A stretch of 64,000 nucleotides of DNA, from contig NZ_CAKZOT010000081.1 in the NCBI RefSeq assembly GCF_937138205.1, forward strand, positions 1 to 64,000, read 5' to 3'. Below the pieces are notes generated by a model. It saw only the letters and a program-made list of their open reading frames with translations, did not search any database and was not told where the DNA came from. Position 1 is the stretch's first letter. Each line of letters opens with the position of its first letter. Shown here piece by piece: positions 1 through 8,757 of the stretch. A program made the position numbers and the translations under genes. This DNA is from an uncultured Rhodospira sp. GTDB lineage: Bacteria; Pseudomonadota; Alphaproteobacteria; Rhodospirillales; Rhodospirillaceae.

Positions 1-77
1 CTTGGCTCCGGTAGAAGCGCGATCTGGTACGACGGGGTCGCGTTGCGGCACAACATGCTGTGCTCACCGGAGCCAAG
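1..77. repeat. 12-bp inverted repeat bounding the left edge
   Basis: Positions 1-12 (CTTGGCTCCGGT) and 66-77 (ACCGGAGCCAAG) are perfect inverted copies around 53 bases. The right copy begins where the minus-strand BrnT-like reading frame stops resembling its family, so it may be the end of a small mobile element or a recombination scar. I tested the segment as a tRNA and found no convincing T-arm. The left copy sits at the first base of the window, so the element may continue outside. Confidence 0.4.
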
Positions 78-270
78 TGAATAAGCCGGCCGCGACATAC
101 AAGCGCCCACTCACCCAGCCAAAGGTCACGAAGCGATCCTCTCCGTAGTCGAACCTGTCATCCAGGCGGGAAAACACTCTGCCTTTCAGGACCGGGCCGA
201 CAAAGGTCAGGGACAGCCCATGTTTGGCGCGGTTTGCCTCATCCTTTGCCGGGTCGAAAACAATGGGCAT
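64..270 (-). pseudogene. BrnT-like toxin, C-terminally disrupted
   Basis: The translated start ([18 protein letters not shown]) matches the N-terminal pattern of BrnT (DUF497) ribonuclease toxins: an aromatic-D-P-x-K opening followed by N-x-x-K-H-G. The strand continues through the usual R-F-V-T-x-G segment. BrnT proteins are usually about 90 residues and end in a conserved Arg-rich helix. Here the frame stops after about 68 residues, right at an inverted-repeat copy, so the last helix is missing. No BrnA antitoxin is visible in the window. ATG at 282 is an alternative start. Probably an inactive remnant. Confidence 0.6.
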
Positions 271-453
271 TTCGGGGGGCATTTCGGAGACCATGGCCAG
301 ATTGTACGCTTAACGCGCACCATGATAAAGACCTCGCGGCGTCCAAAAACCACCGCCATGACATGCGTCCCGCCACGCCCCAATCATGCCCCATTCTCCG
401 GTCATCAAGGCGGGACGAGTTCCCCTTCTGTCCGGCGACGAGAGGTCGACGCC

Positions 454-1803
454 ATGCTCCGAGTCTCCCACTCCCTCGTGCGTCTGCGCGCCACCCTCAG
501 TGCGGCCACCCTGATCCTGGTGGCGCTGATGCTGGCGGGCGCGCCCACACCCGCCCCCGCCCAAGTGCGCATCGACATCACCGGCGGGCGCCCGGATCCC
601 CTGCCCATCGCCATCCCCGACTTCGGCGCGGCCGGCGATGCCGCCGCCGCCCAGCGCGGGCGCGAGGTGGCCGCCGTCATCACCAACGACCTGCGCGGAT
701 CCGGCCTGTTCCGGCCGCTCGACCCGGCCGCGTTCCTGCAGACCTTCACCTCGCTGGACGACCGCCCGCGGTTCGAGGACTGGCGCACCCTGAAGGCCCA
801 GGCGTTGGTGCAGGGGCAGGTGCAGACCCTGCCCGACGGCCGCATTCAGGTGGGTTTCCGGCTGTGGGACGTGTTCGCTGGCCAGCAGCTGGTGGGCACG
901 CAGATCGTCACCGAGCCGGCCAACTGGCGCCGCGCCGCGCACATGGTGTCGGACGAGATCTACAAGGCGCTGACCGGCGAGGAGGGGTACTTCGACACCC
1001 GCATCGTCTACATCGCCGAGACCGGGCCGGCCACCAACCGCACCAAGCGCCTGGCCATCATGGACCAGGACGGCGCCAACAACCGCTATCTGTCCGACGG
1101 ACAGGCGCTGGTGCTGACCCCGCGCTTCTCGCCGACGGCGCAGGAAATCACCTACATGTCGTACTTCCAGGGCACGCCCCGGGTGTACCTGTTCAACATC
1201 GACACCGGGCGGCGCGAGCTGCTCGGCAATTTCCCCGGCATGACGTTCGCGCCCCGCTTCTCGCCCGACGGCAACCGCGTCGTCATGAGCATGGCCGACG
1301 GCGGGAATTCAGACCTCTATGTGATGGACCTGCGCACGCGCCAGTCGCGCCGCCTGACCGACAATCCGGCCATCGACACCTCGCCATCGTTCTCGCCCGA
1401 CGGCACCCGCATCACCTTCAACAGCGACCGGGGCGGCTCGCAGCAGATCTATGTGATGGGCGCCAATGGCGGCGGGGTGGAACGGATCAGCTTCGGCGAT
1501 GGCCGCTATGCCACGCCGGTGTGGTCGCCGCGCGGCGACCTGATCGCCTTCACCAAGATGAAGGGCGGGACATTCTACATCGGCGTCATGGCCCCCGACG
1601 GCAGCGGCGAGCGCATCCTGACCGAGGGGTACCTGGTGGAAGGCCCCACCTGGGCGCCCAACGGCCGGGTGCTGATGTTCTTCCGCCAGCAGCCGGGCGG
1701 GGCGACGCGCCTGTACAGCATCGACCTGACCGGCTTCAGCGAACGCCCGGTGCCGACGCCGACGGATGCCTCCGACCCGGCCTGGTCGCCGCTGTTGCCG
1801 TGA
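454..1803 (+). CDS. tolB: Tol-Pal system periplasmic beta-propeller protein TolB
   Basis: A 449-residue periplasmic protein of the Tol-Pal envelope system, which keeps the outer membrane tethered during constriction by interacting with Pal and TolA. The ATG at 454 was chosen because it opens a Sec signal peptide: a basic start, a hydrophobic stretch, then an A-P-A-Q cleavage region near residue 34. After the N-terminal alpha/beta domain come repeated blades with the TolB signature S-P-D-G-x-x-x-x-F/M (for example [11 protein letters not shown] and [11 protein letters not shown]). The open frame extends to 220 but the extra 78 residues look non-coding. Neither tolQRA nor pal is adjacent, which is unusual for tolB. 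Confidence 0.95.
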   Translation: MLRVSHSLVRLRATLSAATLILVALMLAGAPTPAPAQVRIDITGGRPDPLPIAIPDFGAAGDAAAAQRGREVAAVITNDLRGSGLFRPLDPAAFLQTFTSLDDRPRFEDWRTLKAQALVQGQVQTLPDGRIQVGFRLWDVFAGQQLVGTQIVTEPANWRRAAHMVSDEIYKALTGEEGYFDTRIVYIAETGPATNRTKRLAIMDQDGANNRYLSDGQALVLTPRFSPTAQEITYMSYFQGTPRVYLFNIDTGRRELLGNFPGMTFAPRFSPDGNRVVMSMADGGNSDLYVMDLRTRQSRRLTDNPAIDTSPSFSPDGTRITFNSDRGGSQQIYVMGANGGGVERISFGDGRYATPVWSPRGDLIAFTKMKGGTFYIGVMAPDGSGERILTEGYLVEGPTWAPNGRVLMFFRQQPGGATRLYSIDLTGFSERPVPTPTDASDPAWSPLLP

Positions 1804-1857
1804 TCGGCGGGCCGCCGTTCGACACCGGTTTCGTGACAAGCAAGGGAGGCTACGGCC

Positions 1858-2238
1858 ATGTCGCATCCGCACGCCGAGTTCTGCTGGACCGAACTGATGA
1901 CCCGCGACCTGGACGGTGCCAAGGCCTTCTATGCGGCCACGCTGGGGTGGACCTTCACCCCTCATGACGACGCCGGGACCTACTGGGTCGCCCACAAGGA
2001 CGACCGGCCGGTCGCCGGACTGTTCCTGATGGAGGGCGAGGCATTCGACAGCATCCCCGACCACTGGTTCTGCTACATCGGTACCGACGACCTGGAGGCC
2101 ACTTTGAAAAAAGCCCGGGCGGCCGGCGCCCAGGTGCTGCGCGAGCCGTTCGAGGCCGCCGGCTACCGCATGGTCATCCTGCGCGACGCCGCCGGGGCGG
2201 CCATCGGCTTTTCGCAGGACCTGTCGGAGAGCGCATGA
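1858..2238 (+). CDS. VOC family (glyoxalase-fold) protein
   Basis: A 126-residue protein with the vicinal oxygen chelate fold: F-C-W-T-E-L-M-T-x-D near the start, then A-K-A-F-Y-A-A-T-L-G-W, and a second half ending in D-A-A-G-A-A-I-G. Its closest relatives by pattern are small cytosolic proteins annotated as glyoxalase or bleomycin-resistance-like. Substrate cannot be predicted. It begins 54 bp after tolB with a GGGAGG-type ribosome site. Confidence 0.8.
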   Translation: MSHPHAEFCWTELMTRDLDGAKAFYAATLGWTFTPHDDAGTYWVAHKDDRPVAGLFLMEGEAFDSIPDHWFCYIGTDDLEATLKKARAAGAQVLREPFEAAGYRMVILRDAAGAAIGFSQDLSESA

Positions 2239-2469
2239 GCGCGGGACCCGCGTTCATTCCGGTCCGCGCCTCGCGCCTGGCCCTGACCGCATCCTGAACG
2301 GCGGAGCGGGCCAGCCCCGGACGAACAACGATCCGGCGCCGGAACACGCGCAGCAATAGGCGCGTGGCCGCGATGGCCCTTGCGGAGTGGGACGTGGCTC
2401 CCTCATGGTGCGCGGTTGGCGGAGCACCTGTGCCCCGCCGTGCCGAACCGCCCAAGGAAGGACCCGCCC

Positions 2470-2793
2470 GTGCACTGGCTAACCCTGATGAGCGCCATCG
2501 TCCTGGAGGTGATGGGTACCACCTCCATGAAGCTCGCCCACGGCTTCACCCGGCCGGTGCCGTCGGTGGCGGTGTTCGTCTTCTACGGCGCCAGCCTGGC
2601 GATGCTGACCCTGGCGCTGAAGAAGTGGGACGTTTCGGTCGCCTACGCCATCTGGTCGGGGCTGGGGACGGCGTTGATCGTCGTCGTCGGCATCCTGTGG
2701 TTCGGCGAGGCCTTGACCTGGGCGCGGGCAGTCTCGATCCTGTTGATCCTGATTGGGGTCATCGGCCTTAATCTGAGCGGCTCACCACACTGA
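2470..2793 (+). CDS. Small multidrug resistance (SMR/EmrE-like) transporter
   Basis: 107 residues with four hydrophobic helices, the standard SMR size. The GTG at 2470 was chosen because it follows an AAGGAAGG ribosome site and puts the essential membrane glutamate at residue 13, equivalent to Glu14 of EmrE, in I-V-L-E-V-M-G-T-T-S-M-K. The conserved Y-A-I-W-S-G-L-G-T segment of helix 3 is present. SMR dimers exchange protons for lipophilic or guanidinium-type cations across the inner membrane. The SugE/Gdx and QAC-type subfamilies cannot be told apart with certainty by eye. The 231 bp upstream (2239-2469) hold no supported gene. Confidence 0.85.
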   Translation: MHWLTLMSAIVLEVMGTTSMKLAHGFTRPVPSVAVFVFYGASLAMLTLALKKWDVSVAYAIWSGLGTALIVVVGILWFGEALTWARAVSILLILIGVIGLNLSGSPH

Positions 2794-2828
2794 CCCCCTT
2801 CCTCCTTTTCCCGCGATGGGCACCGGCG

Positions 2829-3110
2829 ATGACCGACGACGGTGATGACACGGACCGCGACGAGGCGGGACGCGAAGATGACGGCCGGCGGACGGGCTGG
2901 CCCTCGCGCCTGACTGTGGTGGCCGTGCTGTTTTTCGTCGCCATCGGCCTGATCCTGGCCGGGGTGTGGATGACCGGCGACCTGATCATGCAGGTCGGGC
3001 GCGGCATGTCCATCCTGCTGCTGGGGGTGGCCTTCATCATCGTCCTGAACGTGGTGGCCATCGTGCTCATGCTGGTGCTGCTGCGCTCCATTCGCGGCCG
3101 CGACGAGTAG
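2829..3110 (+). CDS. Small two-helix membrane protein, unknown function
   Basis: 93 residues: an acidic, Asp-rich cytosolic N terminus of about 25 residues, then two hydrophobic segments (about 28-48 and 58-85), ending in a short basic/acidic tail R-G-R-D-E. Codon use matches its neighbours. It starts 35 bp after the SMR gene and could be cotranscribed with it. No family was recognised. Confidence 0.55.
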   Translation: MTDDGDDTDRDEAGREDDGRRTGWPSRLTVVAVLFFVAIGLILAGVWMTGDLIMQVGRGMSILLLGVAFIIVLNVVAIVLMLVLLRSIRGRDE

Positions 3111-3130
3111 GCCGGCCGCAAGGTCCTCCC

Positions 3131-3254
3131 CCATGGGACGGCATGGGACGGCCTGTCCAGCCGCCCTTGCGCGCCATCGCCCCCCTTTTTAAGCCCCCTC
3201 TGACGTCCCCCTCTGACATCCAAAGAACGCGCCTCGTCCCATGCCATCCCATGG
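3131..3254. promoter_or_regulatory. Inverted pairs of TGGGA repeats, candidate MraZ operator
   Basis: TGGGA occurs at 3134-3138 and 3144-3148, separated by 5 bases. The same pair lies on the opposite strand at 3237-3241 and 3247-3251. The surrounding 19-mers (3131-3149 and 3236-3254) are inverted copies with one mismatch. TGGGN repeats with 5-base spacing are the known binding pattern of E. coli MraZ. Here two two-unit half-sites face each other, about 320-440 bp upstream of mraZ. A direct repeat of CCCCTCTGAC lies between them (3195-3204 and 3207-3216). Confidence 0.45.
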
Positions 3255-3287
3255 ACGGCCCGGGCTGACGCCTTTTTCCCGGACAGA

Positions 3288-3302
3288 GAACATAAAGAGA
3301 AC
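3288..3302. promoter_or_regulatory. LexA box upstream of mraZ
   Basis: GAAC-N7-GAAC, which reads GTTC-N7-GTTC on the minus strand, an exact match to the alphaproteobacterial LexA operator. It lies 274 bp before the mraZ start and 34 bp after the right TGGGA pair. No convincing short peptide gene follows on either side, so its target may be the dcw operon itself. A chance match cannot be excluded, although the same motif occurs twice at 55850-55892. Confidence 0.45.
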
Positions 3303-3443
3303 GCGTCTTGCGGGTGAGTCTAGAAGAATGCCGATTCCCGCCAAAATACCAACGTGTTGCCGCATATCTCTCAATTTCTTTCTCAATATCTTGTGATCTG
3401 TCTGCTCAAACTTTCGATCCCATGTGTTTGACCAGTCAGGGCA

Positions 3444-3472
3444 TTGACTACCATCCTATCCCACGATATACC
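3444..3472 (+). promoter_or_regulatory. Candidate sigma70-type promoter of the dcw operon
   Basis: TTGACT (3444-3449) and TATACC (3467-3472) are separated by 17 bp in an AT-rich pocket of otherwise GC-rich DNA, about 100 bp upstream of mraZ. The spacer contains TCCCA at 3459-3463, a single inverted TGGGA unit. The rest of 3111-3575 contains no supported gene. Confidence 0.5.
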
Positions 3473-3575
3473 ATAAATTCCCAAGCTGGATCAGAACTCG
3501 TGGTGTCTCCGAAGCAGGGAGAGCGGCGGCGGGACACGGAGCCGAACGACACACGGACACGAAAGGCGAACGGCC

Positions 3576-4064
3576 ATGGGGCTGTTCCTGTCCACAGTCA
3601 TCAACAAGGTGGACAGCAAGGGACGGGTCTCCGTCCCGGCCAACTTCCGTGCGGCTCTCAAGCAGGAGGAATTCCAAGGCGTCATCCTGTTCCCCGGCAA
3701 CACAGACCAGCATGAATTCCTGGAAGGGTGCGGTATGGAATTCCTGGAACGACTGAGCGCCGGACTGGAAACGCTCCCCACGTTCTCCGAGGAGCAGGAG
3801 ACGATCAACCACTTCGTCTTCGCCGCCGCCGCGCAGCTTCCCTATGACCAGACCGGCCGCATCATGCTGCCGCGCGAGATGATGGAGGCCACGGGCATCA
3901 CCACCCAGGCGGCGTTCGTCGGCCTGGGCAAGACGTTCCAGGTGTGGGAGCCGGAAACCTACCAACAGCACATCACCGCGTTGCGCGCGCGCAGCAAGGG
4001 CCGGCGCCCGACCGCCCCGGCCCTGGCCGAGGCGGCGCGCCCGGCACCGAAGGGGGCGTCATGA
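3576..4064 (+). CDS. mraZ: MraZ, dcw-cluster transcriptional regulator
   Basis: 162 residues with two AbrB-like SpoVT halves. The first is [14 protein letters not shown] (about 12-25) and the second is [11 protein letters not shown] (about 91-101); each carries the diagnostic K/T-G-R-x-x-x-P core. MraZ oligomerises, binds TGGGN repeats and represses the operon that it heads. The C-terminal 25 residues are Ala/Pro-rich and probably disordered. The stop overlaps the start of rsmH (ATGA). Confidence 0.95.
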   Translation: MGLFLSTVINKVDSKGRVSVPANFRAALKQEEFQGVILFPGNTDQHEFLEGCGMEFLERLSAGLETLPTFSEEQETINHFVFAAAAQLPYDQTGRIMLPREMMEATGITTQAAFVGLGKTFQVWEPETYQQHITALRARSKGRRPTAPALAEAARPAPKGAS

Positions 4065-5062
4065 CGACCGCGAAGCCCCCCCATATCCCGGTGATGGCCG
4101 CCCAGGTGGTGGCGGCCCTGGCCTTGCGCGACGGCGGCGTCTATGTGGACGGCACTTTCGGCGCCGGCGGTTACAGCCGCGCCATCCTGGCCGCCGCGCC
4201 CGGCTGCGTCGTCTGGGCCATCGACCGCGACCCGACCGTGACGCGCTTCGCCGATGCCGTGGCGGCGGAGCATCCGCACCGTTTCACGCTGGTCCAGGGC
4301 CGCTTCGGCGCCGTGGATGCCCTTCTTTCCGCGCGCGGGGTGGCGTCGGTGGACGGCGTCGCGCTCGATCTCGGTGTCTCCTCCCTCCAGATCGACGACC
4401 CCGCGCGCGGCTTTTCCTTCCAGCACGACGGCCCGCTGGACATGCGCATGGGATGCGATGGGCCGTCGGCGGCCGACGTGGTCAACACCGAGGACGAAGA
4501 GACCCTGGCCGACCTGATCCGCACCCTGGGAGAGGAACGCCACGCGCGGCGCGTTGCCCGCGCCATCGTCACCGCCCGCGCCGAGGCACCGCTGACCCGC
4601 ACGGCGCGGCTGGCCGAGGTGGTGCGCGCGGCCATCCCGGGCGCGGGGCGCCAGCAGGCGCGCGAGGGCATCGACCCGGCGACGCGCACGTTCCAGGCGC
4701 TGCGCCTGCACGTCAACGACGAGGCGGGCGAACTGACGGCCGGTCTGGCGGCGGCGGAACGGCTGCTGGCCCCCGGCGGGCGGCTGGTGGTGGTCAGTTT
4801 CCATTCGCTGGAGGACCGCGCCGTCAAAGAGTTCATGCGCGAACGCACCGGCGACCGGCCCAACCCGTCGCGCCATCTGCCGGCGGCGGCCAACGATCCC
4901 GGCACCCCGGCGCCGACCTTCCGCGCCGTCGGCCGCCGGGCGCTGCGCCCGGACGAGGCCGAGGTGGCCGCCAATCCGCGCGCCCGGTCGGCCCGCCTGC
5001 GGGTGGCCGAGCGCACCGACGCGCCCGTCCGTCCCGACCCCGCAGAGGGAGGCGCGTCATGA
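4061..5062 (+). CDS. rsmH: 16S rRNA (cytosine(1402)-N(4))-methyltransferase
   Basis: RsmH (MraW) methylates N4 of C1402 in the ribosomal P site. The 333-residue protein begins [12 protein letters not shown], with the conserved H-I-P-V-M. It shows the AdoMet-binding [10 protein letters not shown] near residue 30 and the L-D-L-G-V-S-S family motif near 105. The ATG at 4061 was chosen over an upstream in-frame ATG because it overlaps the mraZ stop and starts at the family N terminus. [10 protein letters not shown] near 245 is also diagnostic. Confidence 0.96.
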   Translation: MTTAKPPHIPVMAAQVVAALALRDGGVYVDGTFGAGGYSRAILAAAPGCVVWAIDRDPTVTRFADAVAAEHPHRFTLVQGRFGAVDALLSARGVASVDGVALDLGVSSLQIDDPARGFSFQHDGPLDMRMGCDGPSAADVVNTEDEETLADLIRTLGEERHARRVARAIVTARAEAPLTRTARLAEVVRAAIPGAGRQQAREGIDPATRTFQALRLHVNDEAGELTAGLAAAERLLAPGGRLVVVSFHSLEDRAVKEFMRERTGDRPNPSRHLPAAANDPGTPAPTFRAVGRRALRPDEAEVAANPRARSARLRVAERTDAPVRPDPAEGGAS

Positions 5063-5481
5063 TCCGGATGTTGATGCGCGGCGGCGGCGCGGTGGTGTGG
5101 GCGGTCCTGGCGCTGGTCGCGGCCACCGGGCTGTTCCTGCTGAAGTACGAGGTGCAGGCCCTGGAAACCGAACTCGCGGGGATCGAGCAGGCCAACGAGC
5201 GCCACCGCGAAGCCATCCACGTGCTGCGGGCCGAGTGGAGCTACATGAACCAACCGGGCCGGCTGCAGACGCTGGCCTCCGACCACCTGGACCTGGTGCC
5301 GGTCTCGCCCGAGCGGGTGACGGTGATCGACGCCCTGCCGTTCCGGCCCCGAGCGTCCGCCGAGCCGCAGCGGACGGAGCCGCCGGCGCGGCCGCCCCGG
5401 GTGCTGAACCCAGGCGAGGCCGACGCCATTCCGGTGCCCGGGCGCAAGCCCACGATCGTCGCGGACATGGGGAGACGGTGA
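5059..5481 (+). CDS. ftsL: Cell division protein FtsL
   Basis: A 140-residue bitopic inner-membrane protein: a short basic N terminus, one membrane helix (about 12-31), then a periplasmic coiled coil (about 32-70) and a segment Q-P-G-R-L-Q-T-L-A that is typical of FtsL. The last 50 residues are Pro/Arg-rich and low in complexity. FtsL joins FtsB and FtsQ to control FtsWI. It overlaps the rsmH stop by 4 nt and shares one base with the ftsI start. Sequence similarity in this family is low, so the call rests on topology and position as well. Confidence 0.88.
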   Translation: MIRMLMRGGGAVVWAVLALVAATGLFLLKYEVQALETELAGIEQANERHREAIHVLRAEWSYMNQPGRLQTLASDHLDLVPVSPERVTVIDALPFRPRASAEPQRTEPPARPPRVLNPGEADAIPVPGRKPTIVADMGRR

Positions 5482-7259
5482 TGCTTGACCTGCTGCACAG
5501 CCGCCGTCAACGCGGCGCGTTCCTGTATCCGGGCGCGGAAATTCGCGCGCCCGACGACGCGCGCCGGGGCCGCGCCGAGCGCGTCAGCATGGAAGGACAG
5601 ATCAAGGCGGCGGTCGAGGTCGGCCGCTTCCGGCTGGCCATCACCGCCGGCGTGTTCGCACTGGCGTTCTGCGTCATCGCCGTTCGTCTGGTGGACCTGA
5701 TGGCCCTGAACGGTGGCGAGGCGGCCGCGCGCATGGCGGCCGGCGGGGGCGCTCCTGTCGAGGCCGTAGTGCAGCGCGGCGACATCCTTGACCGCAACGG
5801 CGAGATCCTGGCCACCAACCTGCCGACGGTGAACCTGTACGCCGACGCCACCAAGGTTCTGGATCCGGACGAGACCGCCGCGCGGCTGGTCAAGGTGCTG
5901 CCCGACATCCCGTTCGAGACCGCGCGGCGCAAGCTGGCCTCGGGCCTGACGTTCACCTATCTGCGCCGCAACCTCACCCCGCTGGAGATGGACCAGGTGA
6001 ACCGCCTGGGCCTGCCCGGCCTGGACTTCGAGCCGGCGGAACGGCGCGTCTATCCGCACGGCCGGCTGGCGGCGCACGTGCTGGGCGCCACCGACGTCGA
6101 CAACCGGGGCATCGCCGGCATCGAGCGCGCATTTGACGCCCGCCTGGGCGAGGACAACCGGTCGGTTCGCCTGTCCCTCGACATCCGCGTGCAGCACGCG
6201 GTGCACGACGTGCTGTCGCAGGCGGTCGACCGCTTCCGGGCGATCGCCGGCGCGGCCGTGGTGGCCGACGTGCGCACGGGCGAGATCCTGGCCCTGGTCA
6301 GCCTGCCGGACTACGACCCCGCCGGCTACGGCCAAGCCGCCAAGGACGCCCGCTTCAACCGCGCCACGCTCGGCGTGTTCGAGATGGGGTCCACGTTCAA
6401 GCTTCTGAACACGGCGCTGGGCCTGGAGGAAGGCGGTCTGCGGCTGTCGGACGGCTTCGACGCCTCGGAACCGCTGCGCATGGCGGGCTACACCATCCGC
6501 GACTACCATCCGGAGAACCGGTGGCTGTCGATCCCCGAGATTCTCGTGCATTCGTCCAACATCGGCTCGGCGCGGCTGGCGCTGTCGGTGGGTGGGCCGG
6601 CGCAAAAAGCGTTTCTGGACCGCCTCGGCCTGCTGTCGCCGCTGAGCATCGAACTGCCGGAGGCGGGCGAGCCGCTGGTTCCCGATCCCTGGCGGCCCAT
6701 CAACACGGTGACGATCTCCTACGGCCATGGAATTGCCGTCACGCCGCTGCACCTGGTGAACGCCGTGACGCCGCTGGTGAACGGCGGCCTGTCCCGCCCG
6801 GCCACGCTGCTGCACCGCCCGCCGGAGGCTGTCGACCCGGGGCGCCGCGTGGTGAGCGAACGGACCTCGGCGGCCATGCGTGACCTGATGCGCCGGGTGG
6901 TCACCGACGGCACCGGCCGCAACGCCGACGTGCCGGGCTATCGGATCGGCGGCAAGACCGGCACGGCCGAGAAGGTGGTCGGGCGCGGCTACCGCGAAAA
7001 GGCGCTGATGCCCTCGTTCATCGCCGCCTTTCCGATCGACGCCCCGCAATACGTGGTCCTGGCGACCCTGGACGAACCCCAGGGCCTGCCGGAAACCCAC
7101 AATTTCGCCACCGCCGGATGGAATGCCGCGCCGACCGTGGGCGCCATCATCGCGCGCATCGCGCCCTTGCTGGGCGTGATGCCGAGCCTGGAGGCCATGG
7201 CCAACCAGGAGGACATCCGACTCGTCGCGGCGAGGAGAGCCGCCGGTGCGACTGAGTGA
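5481..7259 (+). CDS. ftsI: Septal peptidoglycan transpeptidase FtsI (PBP3)
   Basis: 592 residues. A single membrane anchor (about 52-73) is followed by a dimerisation domain and a class B penicillin-binding transpeptidase domain. The active-site motifs are present: S304-T-F-K307, S358-S-N360 and K492-T-G-T495. It cross-links septal peptidoglycan together with FtsW. The N-terminal cytosolic tail of about 50 residues is rich in Arg and Asp. The start overlaps the ftsL stop by one base; the 3' end overlaps murE by 14 bp. Confidence 0.96.
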   Translation: MLDLLHSRRQRGAFLYPGAEIRAPDDARRGRAERVSMEGQIKAAVEVGRFRLAITAGVFALAFCVIAVRLVDLMALNGGEAAARMAAGGGAPVEAVVQRGDILDRNGEILATNLPTVNLYADATKVLDPDETAARLVKVLPDIPFETARRKLASGLTFTYLRRNLTPLEMDQVNRLGLPGLDFEPAERRVYPHGRLAAHVLGATDVDNRGIAGIERAFDARLGEDNRSVRLSLDIRVQHAVHDVLSQAVDRFRAIAGAAVVADVRTGEILALVSLPDYDPAGYGQAAKDARFNRATLGVFEMGSTFKLLNTALGLEEGGLRLSDGFDASEPLRMAGYTIRDYHPENRWLSIPEILVHSSNIGSARLALSVGGPAQKAFLDRLGLLSPLSIELPEAGEPLVPDPWRPINTVTISYGHGIAVTPLHLVNAVTPLVNGGLSRPATLLHRPPEAVDPGRRVVSERTSAAMRDLMRRVVTDGTGRNADVPGYRIGGKTGTAEKVVGRGYREKALMPSFIAAFPIDAPQYVVLATLDEPQGLPETHNFATAGWNAAPTVGAIIARIAPLLGVMPSLEAMANQEDIRLVAARRAAGATE

Positions 7260-8757
7260 TCTGCTGGAATTGGAGACGGGAGACGACATGGGCCGCGCGC
7301 TGCACATCGGCCGGGACGGACGGGACTCAGCCCTGGAGATCACGGGGCTGACGGCCGATTCGCGTCAGGTCGCGCCCGGCTTCCTGTTCGCCGCCCTGCC
7401 GGGGGCGAAGGCGGACGGCCGCGCCTATATCCACGACGCGGTGACGCGCGGCGCCGTCGCCGTGCTGGCCCCCACCGGCACGCGCCTGGACCCAGGCGAG
7501 CCGCCGGTGCACATGATCCTGGAGACCAATCCACGCCGCGCCTTCGCCCGCATGGCGGCGCGCTTCCACGGTCCCCAGCCGGCCACCGTGGTGGCTGTGA
7601 CCGGCACCAACGGCAAGACCTCGACCGCCCTGTTCACGCGCCAGATCTGGGCGCTGCTTGGGCGCTCGGCCGGCAGCCTGGGCACGCTCGGCGCCGCCGC
7701 GCCCGGCTACGGCCGCGACGGCACGCTGACCACGCCGGACCCGGTGCTGCTGCACCAGATCCTGGCCGAGATGGCCGAGGCCGGCTGCGATCACCTGGCC
7801 ATGGAGGCGTCCAGCCACGGGCTCGACCAGTACCGGCTGGACGGCGTGTCGGTGAGCGCCGCCGCCTTCACCAACCTGACGCACGACCACCTGGACTATC
7901 ACGGCTCCATGGCCGCCTACCTGAAGGCCAAGATGCGCCTGTTCAGCGAGGTCATGGCGCCGGGCGGGGTGGCGGTGCTTAATGCCGACGTGCCGCAATA
8001 CGAGACCCTGGCGGAGTTGTGCCGGGGGCGCGGGCACCGCATCCTCAGCTACGGCGCCAACGGCACCGACCTGCGGCTCGACGAGGCCGTGCCCACCGTG
8101 GACGGCCAGGACCTGCGCCTGACGGTGCTGGGGCAGGCGCGGCGCGTGCATCTGCCGCTGGCCGGGCGCTTCCAGGCCATGAACGCGCTGGCCGCCCTGG
8201 GGCTGGCGCTGGCCACGGGGGTCTACGCCGACCGTGCCGTCGCCGCTCTGCAACGGCTGGAGGGCGTGCCCGGCCGGTTGCAGAAGGTGGCGGTGCTGCG
8301 CGGCGGCGCCGTGGCTTATGTGGACTACGCCCACACGCCGGATTCCCTTGAGACAGCGTTGACCGCGCTCCGCCCCCACGCCACCGGCCGTCTGGTGTGC
8401 GTGTTCGGCTGCGGCGGCGACCGCGACCGCGCCAAGCGGCCGCTGATGGGCGGAATCGCCGCCCGCCTGTCCGACCTGGCCATCTGCACCGACGACAACC
8501 CGCGCTCCGAGGACCCGGCCGCCATCCGCGCCGCCATCATGGCCGCCTGCCCGGGCGGGGTGGAGATCGGCGACCGCGCCGAGGCCATCCGCGCCGGCGT
8601 CGCCGCCCTGAAAGGGGCCGGTGACGTGCTGCTGGTGGCCGGCAAGGGCCACGAGCAGGGCCAGATCGTGGGCCGGACCGTGCTGCCGTTCGACGACGCC
8701 ACGCACGTCCGCGCCGCCATCGCCGCGCACCAATGCGACGGGGAGGGCTCGGCATGA
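7246..8757 (+). CDS. murE: UDP-MurNAc-L-Ala-D-Glu:meso-diaminopimelate ligase
   Basis: 503 residues with the three Mur ligase domains. The ATP loop G-T-N-G-K-T-S is at 120-126. The D-N-P-R motif, which marks meso-diaminopimelate rather than lysine specificity, lies in C-T-D-D-N-P-R-S-E-D-P. The GTG start at 7246 is preceded by GAGGAGAG and overlaps the end of ftsI by 14 bp. It adds the third residue of the stem peptide in the cytosol. Confidence 0.96.
   Translation: MRLSDLLELETGDDMGRALHIGRDGRDSALEITGLTADSRQVAPGFLFAALPGAKADGRAYIHDAVTRGAVAVLAPTGTRLDPGEPPVHMILETNPRRAFARMAARFHGPQPATVVAVTGTNGKTSTALFTRQIWALLGRSAGSLGTLGAAAPGYGRDGTLTTPDPVLLHQILAEMAEAGCDHLAMEASSHGLDQYRLDGVSVSAAAFTNLTHDHLDYHGSMAAYLKAKMRLFSEVMAPGGVAVLNADVPQYETLAELCRGRGHRILSYGANGTDLRLDEAVPTVDGQDLRLTVLGQARRVHLPLAGRFQAMNALAALGLALATGVYADRAVAALQRLEGVPGRLQKVAVLRGGAVAYVDYAHTPDSLETALTALRPHATGRLVCVFGCGGDRDRAKRPLMGGIAARLSDLAICTDDNPRSEDPAAIRAAIMAACPGGVEIGDRAEAIRAGVAALKGAGDVLLVAGKGHEQGQIVGRTVLPFDDATHVRAAIAAHQCDGEGSA

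Noticed and set aside
1-77. Possible tRNA flanking the left edge
   Set aside because: The paired ends suggested an acceptor stem, but no T-arm or D-arm could be formed on either strand.
3067-3252. A 61-codon minus-strand gene under the LexA box at 3288
   Set aside because: It is Gly/Arg-rich with no ribosome site, overlaps the TGGGA repeat and the gene before it, and lacks a membrane helix.
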